Source of the DNA: Acinetobacter lanii
GTDB lineage: Bacteria > Pseudomonadota > Gammaproteobacteria > Pseudomonadales > Moraxellaceae
Direction of reading: 5' to 3'
Length of the DNA: 64,000 nt
Assembly (NCBI RefSeq): GCF_011578285.1
Contig: NZ_CP049916.1
Location: forward strand, 62,001-126,000
The notes under the pieces: generated by a model
What the model saw: the letters and a program-made list of their open reading frames with translations, nothing else
Told to the model about the DNA's origin: nothing
Databases searched by the model: none
In this document: piece by piece, positions 18,497-27,059 of the stretch
How positions within the stretch are numbered: position 1 is the stretch's first letter
Layout: every line of letters begins with the position of its first letter
Program-made: the position numbers and the translations under genes

Positions 18497-18949
18497 ATGA
18501 GTTCAGCACTACGCCCCGACTTTTGGAAACATTATTCTCTTGAGCAAATGAATCAAGCGGAATGGGAAGCGATTTGTGATGGCTGCGGCTTATGTTGTTT
18601 GGTCAAATTACAAGATGAAGAGACTGAAGAAATCAGCTATACCAAAGTGGCGTGTAAACTCTTGGATTGCAGCACCGCGCAATGTTCGGACTATTCGAAT
18701 CGAAAACAGCACGTTCCCGATTGTGTCAAATTGGATTATGCCAGTTTACAACAGATCAGTTGGTTACCCTCGACCTGTGGTTATCGGCGTTTAAATGAAG
18801 GCAAGAAACTCCCGCCTTGGCATTATTTGAATACTGGCTCTCGTTTGAGTGTGGTGCATGCGAAAAAATCTGCGGCAGGCCGCTGTATTTCTGAGTCCGA
18901 AATCGATGAAGATGAGATCGATGAATATATTGTACGCTGGGTGCGCTGA
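18497..18949 (+). CDS. YcgN-family cysteine-cluster protein
   Basis: This 150-residue protein shows the cysteine-rich motif CDGCGLCC near residues 28-35, with additional cysteines in KLLDCSTAQCSDY and in VPDCVKLDY. These match the CxxCxxCC pattern of the YcgN/UPF0260 family, which may bind zinc or an iron-sulfur cluster; the function is not known. Its position between DUF1328 and a sugar dehydrogenase gene gives no clue. The length is normal for the family. Confidence 0.88.
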   Translation: MSSALRPDFWKHYSLEQMNQAEWEAICDGCGLCCLVKLQDEETEEISYTKVACKLLDCSTAQCSDYSNRKQHVPDCVKLDYASLQQISWLPSTCGYRRLNEGKKLPPWHYLNTGSRLSVVHAKKSAAGRCISESEIDEDEIDEYIVRWVR

Positions 18950-19055
18950 GCCACATACGATTCATATTTTGTAATAAATCAACTGTATAAGCTTGTGACC
19001 TTTGCATGGGTTTTATCTATGATTGGATAAAACATCATCAAAAATAGAGCAACTT

Positions 19056-20243
19056 ATGAATCATAAATTGACCGTATTCAGTCTGGTTATCGCTTCACTG
19101 GGAATGATGGCATGCTATGCCAATGAAACCACCCCTTCAAAACAATCCTCCTCCAACGCCACTGCGCAGCAGACTAATCTTGCATCAAACGCTTCACACC
19201 GTATTGAGCAGACTTATCAGATTGAAAAAATGGCGCAGTTTAATGAGCCTTGGGCCATGTCGAGTTTACCCAATGGCAAACTGTTAGTGACCGAGCGAAA
19301 AGGCACACTGCGACTGTTTGATCCAGCGACTAAAAAACTCACTCGAATAGAGGGCGTACCAACGGTTGCCTATGGCGGACAGGGTGGTTTAGGTGATGTG
19401 GTGGTGCATCCTGATTTTGCTCAGAATCGTTGGGTCTATTTAAGCTATGCTGAAAAAGGTCAGGGCGGTACAGGGGCGGTAGTGGTTCGAGCGGAACTCG
19501 ATTTAAGCCAAGCCAAGAAACCACAATTGCGCAACATCAAACGCATTTGGGAGCAAGTGCCAAAAGTGGAGGGAGAAGGACACTATTCGCACCGAATTTT
19601 GTTTGATGACCAAGGCAAGTTGTGGATCAGTTCAGGTGAACGGCAGCAATTTACCCCTGCCCAAGACATGAAATCTAACTTGGGTAAAATTGTGCGCTTA
19701 AATGCCGATGGTACTCCAGTTCAAGACAATCCTTTTTACCAGCAAGGTGGTGTTACAGCGCAAATTTGGTCTTTAGGCCATCGTAATCCTTTAGGTTTAG
19801 CTTTCGATGCCAACAAACAATTGTGGGTCGTGGAAATGGGACCCAAAGGCGGAGATGAACTAAATCGAGTGGAAAAAGGTGCTAACTATGGTTATCCGCA
19901 GGTCTCGAATGGTGATCATTATGATGGAAAACCGATTCCGGATCATGCCACTCGTCCTGAATTTAAAGCGCCTGAAATTCATTGGACGCCTGTGATTTCA
20001 CCATCAAGCTTAATGATTTATCAAGGCAATCAATTCCCACAGTGGAAAAATAAAGCCTTGATCAGTGGTTTATCCTCTAAAGCCATTGTGGTGGTGGATA
20101 TTGAATCTCAGCCAGTCCAAGAAGTGCAGCGCTTAGATTTGGGCAAACGTATTCGAGCGGTTCAGCAAGCTCAAGATGGTTCGATTTGGGTACTTGAAGA
20201 TGAAGCCGGCGCACATTTACTCAAACTCACACCAAAAACTTAA
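19056..20243 (+). CDS. PQQ-dependent aldose sugar dehydrogenase-like protein
   Basis: This is a soluble six-bladed beta-propeller of the GDH-B/YliI family, which oxidises aldoses in the periplasm with PQQ. Recognisable parts include NEPWAMSSLPNGKLLVTERKG, GQGGLGDVVVHPDF, SHRILFDDQGKLWISSGER, WSLGHRNPLGLAFD and VEMGPKGGDELN. I prefer the ATG at 19056 over an in-frame ATG at 19023, because it puts the export signal MNHKLTVFSLVIASLGMMAC at the N terminus and gives 395 residues. The MMAC end could be a weak lipobox. No PQQ synthesis genes are present in the window. Confidence 0.85.
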   Translation: MNHKLTVFSLVIASLGMMACYANETTPSKQSSSNATAQQTNLASNASHRIEQTYQIEKMAQFNEPWAMSSLPNGKLLVTERKGTLRLFDPATKKLTRIEGVPTVAYGGQGGLGDVVVHPDFAQNRWVYLSYAEKGQGGTGAVVVRAELDLSQAKKPQLRNIKRIWEQVPKVEGEGHYSHRILFDDQGKLWISSGERQQFTPAQDMKSNLGKIVRLNADGTPVQDNPFYQQGGVTAQIWSLGHRNPLGLAFDANKQLWVVEMGPKGGDELNRVEKGANYGYPQVSNGDHYDGKPIPDHATRPEFKAPEIHWTPVISPSSLMIYQGNQFPQWKNKALISGLSSKAIVVVDIESQPVQEVQRLDLGKRIRAVQQAQDGSIWVLEDEAGAHLLKLTPKT

Positions 20244-20365
20244 AGTTCAAGCATGGAATATTGCGGTTGAGTATTTTTTAACACCGATCTGAGCCCAATC
20301 AAAAACGCCGTTTTGTGCTATTCCATAGTAGACTATGAAATAGCACTTTTTGACACCATAAAAAT

Positions 20366-21646
20366 ATGTCCGAAACTCAAATTCCACTTCCTGAACGCCT
20401 ACGTCCACGCGATTTGTCTGAGATTATCGGACAAGATCATCTGCTTGGTGAACATGCCCCATTACGTCAAATGATTGATCAAGGGCATCTGCCTTCGATT
20501 ATTTTTTGGGGGCCGCCGGGCGTCGGTAAAACCACTATTGCCTTACTGCTGGCTCAAGCCGTTGACCGTCCTTTTATCAGCTTATCTGCACTAAATACCG
20601 GTGTGAAAGAACTACGTGAAGTGATTGCGGAAAGTGGTGATTTGATTGTACCTGTGGTGTTTATTGATGAAATTCACCGCTTCAACAAATCACAGCAAGA
20701 TGCCTTACTCAATGCAGTTGAAAAAGGCAAAATCACCTTAATTGGCGCAACCACTGAGAACCCGTCATTTGAAGTAAATAATGCCTTATTGTCTCGCTGT
20801 CAGGTCTATACCTTAAATGCGCTGAATGAAGATGATATTCAAAATCTGATTCGCCGTGCGCTGAAACAAGATAAGTTTTTACAAGACCGTTATATTCAAA
20901 TCGGTGAATATGATGCTCTGGTTCAGTTTGCAGCAGGGGATGCACGTAAGGCGTTGAACCTACTTGACCTGATCGCATCAACATTTGAAGCTGATGTCGA
21001 AAATATTGTCGATAATGCCGTGGTGGTCAAAGTCGCACAGCAAAATATTGCACGCTACGACAAATCTGGCGAACAGCATTATGATTTGGTGTCTGCCTTT
21101 ATTAAATCCATTCGTGGCAGTGATCCTGATGCAGCGCTGTATTGGATGGCACGCATGCTTAAGGGTGGTGAAGATCCGGTCTTTATTGCCCGCCGTATGC
21201 TGATCGCAGCCTCTGAGGACATTGGCAATTCAAATCCAAATGCTTTGCTTTTGGCGGGAGAATGTTTACGCTCCGTGCAAGCCATCGGTATGCCGGAATG
21301 TCGGATTATTTTGGGACAATGTGCGGTGTATTTGGCGACCAGTGCCAAGAGTAATAGCACCTACTTAGCAATCAACAAAGCACTTGAATTGGCAGAGCGA
21401 ACCTCGAATCTACCTGTACCTTTACATTTACGTAATGCACCAACCAAACTCATGAAAGAACAGGGCTATGGTGTGGATTATCTGTATCCGCACAATTACC
21501 CTGAGCATTTTGTGATGCAGGATTATTTACCGCCTGAATTGAAAGGCACTAAGTTGTACGAGTCGGCACGGAATAAACGTGAAGTGGAAGGTGAGCGTTT
21601 ACAACAACGTCGCTGGATGCAACAGCAAGAACAACAGCAGCAGTAA
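20366..21646 (+). CDS. rarA: Replication-associated recombination protein RarA (MgsA)
   Basis: RarA is an AAA+ ATPase acting at stalled replication forks with SSB. The 426-residue protein has Walker A GPPGVGKTT near residue 50, Walker B VFIDEIHRF near 98, sensor-like TTENPSFE and the MgsA tetramerisation domain (IRGSDPDAALYWMARML, SEDIGNSNPNALLLA). The C terminus ends in an unusual glutamine-rich tail (RWMQQQEQQQQ) encoded by CAA/CAG triplets. A strong terminator follows directly. Confidence 0.96.
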   Translation: MSETQIPLPERLRPRDLSEIIGQDHLLGEHAPLRQMIDQGHLPSIIFWGPPGVGKTTIALLLAQAVDRPFISLSALNTGVKELREVIAESGDLIVPVVFIDEIHRFNKSQQDALLNAVEKGKITLIGATTENPSFEVNNALLSRCQVYTLNALNEDDIQNLIRRALKQDKFLQDRYIQIGEYDALVQFAAGDARKALNLLDLIASTFEADVENIVDNAVVVKVAQQNIARYDKSGEQHYDLVSAFIKSIRGSDPDAALYWMARMLKGGEDPVFIARRMLIAASEDIGNSNPNALLLAGECLRSVQAIGMPECRIILGQCAVYLATSAKSNSTYLAINKALELAERTSNLPVPLHLRNAPTKLMKEQGYGVDYLYPHNYPEHFVMQDYLPPELKGTKLYESARNKREVEGERLQQRRWMQQQEQQQQ

Positions 21647-21661
21647 TATAAGGTTATCAGC

Positions 21662-21682
21662 AGGCGCTTCGGCGCCTTTTTT
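21662..21682 (+). terminator. rarA terminator
   Basis: The arms AGGCGC and GCGCCT with a TTCG tetraloop are followed by TTTTTT, 15 bp after the rarA stop. Confidence 0.9.
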
Positions 21683-21727
21683 ATAAAAGTTTTAAAGAGA
21701 TTGAATAGAAAAACAGAAACAGCAGAC

Positions 21728-21761
21728 AAAAAAAATTGCTTAGCCGTATCGTTAAGCAATT
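21728..21761 (-). terminator. Terminator of the candidate minus-strand RNA
   Basis: The arms AATTGCTTA and TAAGCAATT form a 9-bp stem with a 10-base loop. On the minus strand an 8-base U-run follows. On the plus strand the A-run precedes it instead, so only the minus orientation makes a terminator. No protein gene precedes it on the minus strand. Confidence 0.75.
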
Positions 21762-21927
21762 ATTAAAAGGTGTGGGAGAGGAATGTCTTTGGAAATGACA
21801 GCCGTTTTTTTAAGCATACAAAGCAGCAAATTACTGCTTTCAATCGAGAGTAAGCATAAAATACAAAAAGAGGGTGGCAACTATAGTCTCTCTCTCTGAG
21901 TAACCAACTCCTATAGCTGCCTGGTAT
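21728..21927 (-). ncRNA. Candidate small RNA of about 200 nt, unrecognised
   Basis: Read on the minus strand, a promoter-like pair (TTTACT at 21962-21957, 17-bp spacer, TAGTAT at 21939-21934) is followed about 7 bases later by a predicted start near 21927. Next comes an 11-bp stem (21921-21911 with 21886-21876) that includes one G-U wobble; on the plus strand the same position would be an A-C mismatch. A second hairpin AAGCAG/CTGCTT follows, and then the terminator at 21761-21728. Unpaired C/U-rich stretches (CCACCCTC and CCTCTCCCACACC) could pair with ribosome-binding sites. The only frame inside is 21 codons without a Shine-Dalgarno site. I do not recognise it as 6S, tmRNA or another known class. 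Confidence 0.55.
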
Positions 21928-21933
21928 TTAGAA

Positions 21934-21962
21934 ATACTAAAGAAAAAGCAAAAATTAGTAAA
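21934..21962 (-). promoter_or_regulatory. Promoter candidate for the small RNA
   Basis: TTTACT (-35) and TAGTAT (-10), each four of six to consensus, are separated by 17 bp on the minus strand. Confidence 0.4.
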
Positions 21963-22195
21963 AGTGAATATTCTAATTTATATTATTTATAATAACGGAT
22001 ATTTCAATAAAGTGTTTTAAATCATTGACTTAAAAACATTTAAAGATCCTGTTTTAGTCTAAAAAATCATCTTTGTATCGATTTTAATCATTTTTAGTTT
22101 AAGTTCTACTCAAAAATAGTGGATTGTTTTATTTATATGCAGCACTGTTTTTTTTATTCAAAAAATCAATCTCGCTTGTTGTGAACAAAATCGCC
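21962..22195. other. AT-rich spacer between small RNA and purC terminator
   Basis: Very AT-rich sequence. I see no gene, dyad or repeat beyond the features described on either side. Confidence 0.5.
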
Positions 22196-22231
22196 CATTA
22201 AAAAACCGAGCAGAGTTGCTCGGTTTTTTTT
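22196..22231 (-). terminator. purC terminator
   Basis: The arms AACCGAGCA and TGCTCGGTT flank a GAGT loop. Long A and T runs on both sides make it usable in both directions. It lies about 20 bp past the purC stop. Confidence 0.9.
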
Positions 22232-22249
22232 AAAGATGACGTTCAGCGA

Positions 22250-22969
22250 TTAGATATCAGAAAGATCAACACCAATACGGGTTGCTACTTCTTCATACGC
22301 TTCAACCACACCACCTAAACCTTGGCGGAAACGGTCTTTATCGAGTTTTTTCTTGGTGTCTTTGTCCCATAAACGGCAGCCGTCTGGAGAAAATTCATCA
22401 CCCAATACAATACGGTCGTGGAATACACCAAATTCAAGTTTAAAGTCCACTAGCAACATGTTGCCTTGTGCGAACAAGTCTTTGAGTACCACATTGACTT
22501 TTTGAGTCAATTCTTTCATCTGTGCCAATTGATCAGCAGTCGCCCAACCTAAAGCAATCGCTTGAGATTCGTTAACCATTGGATCGCCTAAGCCATCATC
22601 TTTAAAGAACAATTCAAATGTCGGTGGAGTCAGCTCTAAGCCTTCTTCTACCCCTAAACGGCGGCATAATGAACCTGCAGCGTAGTTACGCATTACACAT
22701 TCAACAGGAATCATGCTTAATTTTTTCACCAACACTTCTGTTGGAGAAAGCAATTTTTCAAAGTGAGTTTCGATGCCCGCAGCAGCGAGTTTTTCCATGA
22801 TAAAGGCGTTAAAGCGGTTATTAACCTTACCCTTCCGATCTAGTTGTTCGATCTTTTCGCCATTGAATGCAGAAGCATCGTCGCGGAAGACTAAAATCAA
22901 ATGGTCTGCGCTATCTGTTTCATAAACGGATTTTGCTTTACCAGTATAGAGCAAGGTTTGTTTTAACAT
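22250..22969 (-). CDS. purC: SAICAR synthetase PurC
   Basis: PurC joins CAIR and aspartate in purine synthesis using ATP. The 239-residue protein begins [17 protein letters not shown] and contains [24 protein letters not shown] and LVDFKLEFG, all standard for the bacterial short form. It lies 36 bp downstream of bamC, so dapA-bamC-purC is probably a three-gene operon, the same order as in E. coli. Confidence 0.97.
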   Translation of the reverse strand: MLKQTLLYTGKAKSVYETDSADHLILVFRDDASAFNGEKIEQLDRKGKVNNRFNAFIMEKLAAAGIETHFEKLLSPTEVLVKKLSMIPVECVMRNYAAGSLCRRLGVEEGLELTPPTFELFFKDDGLGDPMVNESQAIALGWATADQLAQMKELTQKVNVVLKDLFAQGNMLLVDFKLEFGVFHDRIVLGDEFSPDGCRLWDKDTKKKLDKDRFRQGLGGVVEAYEEVATRIGVDLSDI

Positions 22970-23005
22970 GATGGAACCTTTTTCGAGAAAATATGCCTAG
23001 AACGA

Positions 23006-23614
23006 CTAGGCTGGCCAGTTTTGGTAAATCTGGGTTAATAGCTCTGCAGCCTTTTCTTTGTCTGCAAAGTTATTTTTGGCATCGAATACAGCAAGGGTAT
23101 TGCTGGCACCGGCAGAATTCAGCTTCAACACAAAGGTTTCACCATCAATTTTCAAAGTCGCTTGTTGGTTCGCTTTTGATACCACATTGATATTCAAACT
23201 GCTTAAGGTTGCAGCGGTATACTGCCAAATGGTCTCGGCATTGCCATCAATTTTGATCAAGGGATTACCATTACCATCTTTCAAAAGTTGTGGTCTGCCT
23301 ACGCTGGTGCTTGCTGTATCTTCAATCGGGTTAGATGCTTCTAGCGCCACTTTTGGGCGCGGAAGATCAAAGCGGTTACCTTTCTTATTCACATAAGACG
23401 GTGCATTTTCAATCGCAAGCGGATCAACCACTGGCGCTGGATACAATGGCGTTGCCGGTCGAACCATGGCACCTTCAGGATATTTAAGCTTTTCTTGCGT
23501 ACTTGTGTTTTTATAGTCCAAAGAACCATTGTCTAGACTAATTTTGCTGAACGTACTACAACCCGCTAAACTTAAAGCTGAAAGGGCAAGGATTAAACCA
23601 AAACGTAATTGCAT
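23006..23614 (-). CDS. bamC: Outer-membrane assembly lipoprotein, BamC-like
   Basis: This 202-residue protein has a lipobox LAGC at residue 19 and an unstructured lipoprotein linker. E. coli BamC (NlpB), part of the BAM complex that inserts outer-membrane proteins, lies between dapA and purC, and this gene occupies the same place. The N-terminal segment DYKNTSTQEKLKYPEGAMVRP recalls the BamC N-terminal BamD-binding region. At 202 residues it is clearly shorter than the E. coli protein of about 340 and appears to have one rather than two C-terminal helix-grip domains. Assignment rests on synteny plus the N-terminal similarity. Confidence 0.75.
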   Translation of the reverse strand: MQLRFGLILALSALSLAGCSTFSKISLDNGSLDYKNTSTQEKLKYPEGAMVRPATPLYPAPVVDPLAIENAPSYVNKKGNRFDLPRPKVALEASNPIEDTASTSVGRPQLLKDGNGNPLIKIDGNAETIWQYTAATLSSLNINVVSKANQQATLKIDGETFVLKLNSAGASNTLAVFDAKNNFADKEKAAELLTQIYQNWPA

Positions 23615-23626
23615 ATTTAAAAGCTC

Positions 23627-24529
23627 TTATTGAATGATACTCGCTGCTTGGAGTTCTTCGCGCAACTGAGATCGATATTGTTCTGCGAGTGGTGTCAATG
23701 GAAGACGAATACCGGTACCAATGAGACCCATTTCATGTAGGGCCCATTTCACAGGAATTGGGTTTGATTCACAAAATAAAATATTGTGTAGATTTGCAAC
23801 TTCTTGATTCTTTGCTTCTGCTTGAGCTGTATCGCCTGCAAGACCAAGCGCACACATCTCGCTCATTTGCTTCGGCGCAACATTAGCCGTCACTGAAATA
23901 TTGCCTTTCGCCCCATGTGCAATCAATTGGTATGCAGTCGCATCATCACCTGAATACACCACCATGTCTTTGCCTTGTAGGCCTGCAAGCAATTCAGCAC
24001 CACGTGGTACATCACCGGTTGCATCTTTAATGCCGACAATTTGTGGGATGTCTGCAAGGCGAATCACGGTGTCATTGTGCAAATCGACACCGGTACGACC
24101 CGGTACATTATACAAGATTTGTGGCAGGTCAACTGCTTCAGCAATGGCTTTGTAGTGTTGGTATAAGCCTTCTTGCGTTGGTTTGTTGTAATACGGGGTG
24201 ACCAACAGTGCAGCATCTGCACCTAACTCTTTGGCTTCTTTGGTCAGTTCAATCGCTTCACGGGTCGAATTTGCACCGGTACCCGCAATAATGGGAATAC
24301 GTTTGTTGGCCACACGAATGATTTCTTTGATCACTTGGGTGTGTTCAGCCATGCTTAAGGTTGAAGCTTCACCCGTGGTACCGACCGCTACAATGCTGTT
24401 GGTGCCTTGTGCAATATGCCATTCAACAAGCTTTTCGAGACCCTTCCAATCTACAGTTCCATCTTCAAACATGGGAGTGACGATTGCGACAATTGAGCCT
24501 TGAATAATCTGAGCTTGCTGAGTAGTCAT
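23627..24529 (-). CDS. dapA: 4-hydroxy-tetrahydrodipicolinate synthase DapA
   Basis: DapA condenses pyruvate with aspartate semialdehyde, the committed step of the lysine and diaminopimelate branch. The 300-residue TIM barrel shows GTTGEASTLS, YYNKPTQEGLYQHY, the catalytic Tyr in LYNVPGRTG and the Schiff-base Lys in VGIKDATGD near residue 167. It heads the dapA-bamC-purC unit. The 5' leader contains a 7-bp hairpin, noted separately. Confidence 0.97.
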   Translation of the reverse strand: MTTQQAQIIQGSIVAIVTPMFEDGTVDWKGLEKLVEWHIAQGTNSIVAVGTTGEASTLSMAEHTQVIKEIIRVANKRIPIIAGTGANSTREAIELTKEAKELGADAALLVTPYYNKPTQEGLYQHYKAIAEAVDLPQILYNVPGRTGVDLHNDTVIRLADIPQIVGIKDATGDVPRGAELLAGLQGKDMVVYSGDDATAYQLIAHGAKGNISVTANVAPKQMSEMCALGLAGDTAQAEAKNQEVANLHNILFCESNPIPVKWALHEMGLIGTGIRLPLTPLAEQYRSQLREELQAASIIQ

Positions 24530-24551
24530 TTTAAAAAAATATCCTGTTTTT

Positions 24552-24588
24552 CCATCCAGTGAAGGTAAAAAATCGAGAGTTTGGATGG
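24552..24588 (-). promoter_or_regulatory. Hairpin in the dapA leader region
   Basis: CCATCCA at 24552-24558 and TGGATGG at 24582-24588 form a 7-bp stem with a 23-base loop, 23-59 bp upstream of the dapA start. It may be an operator or an RNA structure. Confidence 0.3.
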
Positions 24589-24852
24589 GTTCGTATTTTG
24601 ATTTATAACATGATCCAACACGAATTGCATATCGAATAATGCGTCACTAAATTATGACCGAACAGGGGCTTAAGAACAATACAAAATATGAAAAGCTGAG
24701 AAAAAGTTTAGTTAAAACAAGTAACTTTTTTTTAACTTTCACGTAATTTAGCGAGATATTTTCAAATTGATCATGATCTTAAATATGCCATATCTGACAA
24801 TTCAATGAATTAAACTTAAAAATCAATCCTTGAGCAGATCTAAAGTGGGATG

Positions 24853-24888
24853 CACGCCTAATTTTAAAGGTGATTCAATTTAGGCGTG
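24853..24888. other. Inverted repeat CACGCCTAA/TTAGGCGTG
   Basis: Two perfect 9-bp arms are separated by 18 bp in the middle of the dapA-pncA divergent spacer. No U-run follows on either strand, so this is an operator candidate or a structured RNA element rather than a terminator. Confidence 0.4.
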
Positions 24889-25128
24889 TTCAATCAGATT
24901 CACGATTTTTATTGAATGCTATTACGGTCTATTCTGTAGCGTATTCATTTATAAAAACGTTGTGTTGGATGCCGTTCAAGATTGATTCAAGTGAAGTCCA
25001 TGAAGAGGGAATATAAGGTATTGATGAAGCATAAGCATGAATCTTCAGTGAATGCTTAAAGTTGAAATTATGGCGCTGAACAGCCACACTGCACGTTAGA
25101 AAAATAAAGTTTTGGGAGAAGAAGGACC

Positions 25129-25773
25129 ATGTTCCAATCTGAACGCAGTGCATTGATTGTGGTCGATGTACAAAACGGATTTACGCCAGGCGGTAATTTA
25201 GCGGTTGCACATGCAGATCAAATTATTCCGGCGATTAATCAATTGGCACAACATTTTGACAATGTGATCATTACGCAAGATTGGCATCCGGACAATCACA
25301 TTTCCTTTGCAGACAATCATGCGGGTAAAAAGCCTTTTGACACGATTGAGCTTGATTATGGTACTCAAGTGTTATGGCCGAAGCATTGCGTGCAAGGGAC
25401 AGATGATGCCGCCCTACATCCTGATTTAGATGTGTCCTTCGCGCAGTTGATTATTCGCAAAGGTTTCCATGCCGGCATTGATAGCTATTCAGCGTTTATG
25501 GAAGCGGACCATAAAACCACGACAGGCTTAGCAGGTTACTTAAAAGAACGCGGTTTAGACACGGTATATGTGGTCGGGATCGCAACTGATTTTTGTGTGG
25601 CATGGACGGCCATAGATGCTGCGAAATTAGGCTTTAAAAGTTATGTGGTTGCCGATGCCACCAAGGGCATTGATTTAAATGGCTCATTACAGCACGCATG
25701 GCAAGAAATGTTGGCGCATGGGGTGAAACGGATCTATGCCAAAGACCTGATTGCACAGCAGGCGACAGCTTAA
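25129..25773 (+). CDS. pncA: Nicotinamidase PncA
   Basis: PncA deamidates nicotinamide to nicotinate for NAD recycling; pncB, encoding the next enzyme, is also in this window at 39944. The 214-residue protein has the catalytic triad as Asp in VVDVQNGF, Lys in IIRKGFH and Cys in GIATDFCVAWTA, plus metal ligands in QDWHPDNHISF. AGAAGGA lies just before the ATG. The BASS transporter gene follows 79 bp downstream and may be co-transcribed. Confidence 0.95.
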   Translation: MFQSERSALIVVDVQNGFTPGGNLAVAHADQIIPAINQLAQHFDNVIITQDWHPDNHISFADNHAGKKPFDTIELDYGTQVLWPKHCVQGTDDAALHPDLDVSFAQLIIRKGFHAGIDSYSAFMEADHKTTTGLAGYLKERGLDTVYVVGIATDFCVAWTAIDAAKLGFKSYVVADATKGIDLNGSLQHAWQEMLAHGVKRIYAKDLIAQQATA

Positions 25774-25852
25774 GCTTTGATCTTCTTTTCACGCTATGGA
25801 TAAACAGAGGATGTTGATCTATAGCGTTTTATCTTTCCTATAGGAATGGACT

Positions 25853-26809
25853 ATGTCTGGTTTTCTCAGATTTTCAGCATTTATTCAAAAAACATTTGCG
25901 CTTTGGGTGGTGCTGTTTGCAGGGATTGCACTGATTGTGCCTGAAGCTTTTGTGTGGCTGAAAAGCTATATCACATGGATGCTCGGAATCATTATGTTTG
26001 GTATGGGCATGACCATGACCCTAGATGACTTTAAAGGGGTGGTGCACAGCCCTAAAGCCGTGTTGATTGGTGTGATTGCACAATTTGTGGTGATGCCAGG
26101 CTTAGCCTATGCCTTGTGTCAGATTTTCCAATTGCCTGCTGAAATTGCCATTGGGGTGATCTTGGTCGGATGCTGTCCGGGTGGAACGGCATCCAATGTG
26201 ATTACTTATATGGCAAAGGGCAATACCGCACTGTCGGTAGCATGTACTTCTGTTTCGACCATCCTTGCGCCATTTTTAACCCCTGCGATTTTTTATGTAT
26301 TGGCGAGTCAATGGATTGAAATCAATGCATTTTCAATGCTGACCTCTATTTTACAAGTGGTGCTATTTCCGATCTTTTTGGGTTTGATTGTACGTACATT
26401 ACTTAAGAACAAAGTCGATGCTTATATTTCGGTGATGCCGTTGGTGTCGGTGGTCGCAATCGTACTGATTGTGGCTGCGATCATTGGCGACAGTAAAGCA
26501 CAAATATTCCAATCGGGTTTGCTGATTTTAGGGGTGGTGGCGTTGCACAATGCTTTGGGTTACCTGCTTGGGTTTTGGGCGGCACGTTGGTTTAAATTGC
26601 CTTACGCCGATGCCAAAGCTGTAGCGATTGAGGTGGGCATGCAAAACTCAGGTTTAGGCGTAGCGTTGTCGGCGGTGCATTTTTCAGCCTCTCCGCTGAC
26701 AGCATTGCCGAGTGCGATTTTCAGTTTATGGCACAATATTTCAGGCCCCGCTTTGGCAACCTATTGGGCCACGAAAACCGATATAGATCGGACTGATCAA
26801 ACTCATTGA
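25853..26809 (+). CDS. BASS-family bile acid:sodium symporter-like transporter
   Basis: This 318-residue membrane protein has about nine or ten hydrophobic segments. It shows BASS-family motifs, including [39 protein letters not shown] and [13 protein letters not shown]. Bacterial members move diverse organic anions such as pantoate or other small acids with sodium, not necessarily bile acids. The position behind pncA could suggest a pyridine carboxylate, but nothing in the sequence proves that. Confidence 0.88.
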   Translation: MSGFLRFSAFIQKTFALWVVLFAGIALIVPEAFVWLKSYITWMLGIIMFGMGMTMTLDDFKGVVHSPKAVLIGVIAQFVVMPGLAYALCQIFQLPAEIAIGVILVGCCPGGTASNVITYMAKGNTALSVACTSVSTILAPFLTPAIFYVLASQWIEINAFSMLTSILQVVLFPIFLGLIVRTLLKNKVDAYISVMPLVSVVAIVLIVAAIIGDSKAQIFQSGLLILGVVALHNALGYLLGFWAARWFKLPYADAKAVAIEVGMQNSGLGVALSAVHFSASPLTALPSAIFSLWHNISGPALATYWATKTDIDRTDQTH

Positions 26810-26824
26810 GTAAAAAATATACGT

Positions 26825-26855
26825 AAAAAAAGAGCATTCAGATGCTCTTTTTTTA
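26825..26855 (+). terminator. BASS gene terminator
   Basis: The arms AAAGAGCAT and ATGCTCTTT with a 4-base loop and a long T-run lie 20 bp after the stop. Confidence 0.9.
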
Positions 26856-26959
26856 TGGGGAATGAAAACTGATCAGCACTTGTTAAATCAGTATTTTTAA
26901 TTCAATAAACGTCTTTCATAAATCAATTTTTATCCTATTATAATTTAATAATGGAGATT

Positions 26960-27025
26960 CCCTCTCCTTTTAGGAGAGGGCTAGGGAGAGGTTTTTTTTA
27001 GATTAAAATACCCTCATCCTTACTT
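26960..27025. repeat. REP-like intergenic palindrome
   Basis: CCCTCTCCT and AGGAGAGGG flank a short TTT loop at 26960-26980. A second GGGAGAGG and a T-run follow, then a CCCTCATCCTTA segment. Elements with CCCTCTCC/GGAGAGGG arms occur repeatedly in many bacterial genomes; only one copy is in this window, so repetition is assumed rather than seen. Confidence 0.5.
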
Positions 27026-27059
27026 TTTCACAGAGAGAATAGGAAATTTCATTGATCCT

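Larger units (their letters stand above)
24530..25128. other. Divergent 600-bp spacer between dapA and pncA
   Basis: The region carries both promoters, a dapA leader hairpin and a 9-bp inverted repeat at 24853-24888. Minus-strand frames here lack ribosome-binding sites and look accidental. I see no gene. Confidence 0.45.

Noticed and set aside
21784..21900. A 38-codon plus-strand frame (MSLEMTAVF...) with a GGGAGAGGA sequence ahead of its ATG
   Set aside because: It lies antisense to the structured minus-strand RNA candidate. The stem pairs fully only on the minus strand, and no plus-strand terminator follows the frame. The purine-rich site is simply the complement of the C/U-rich stretch.
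24929..25153. A 74-codon minus-strand frame in the dapA-pncA gap
   Set aside because: It overlaps the start of pncA antisense, has odd composition and no ribosome-binding site.
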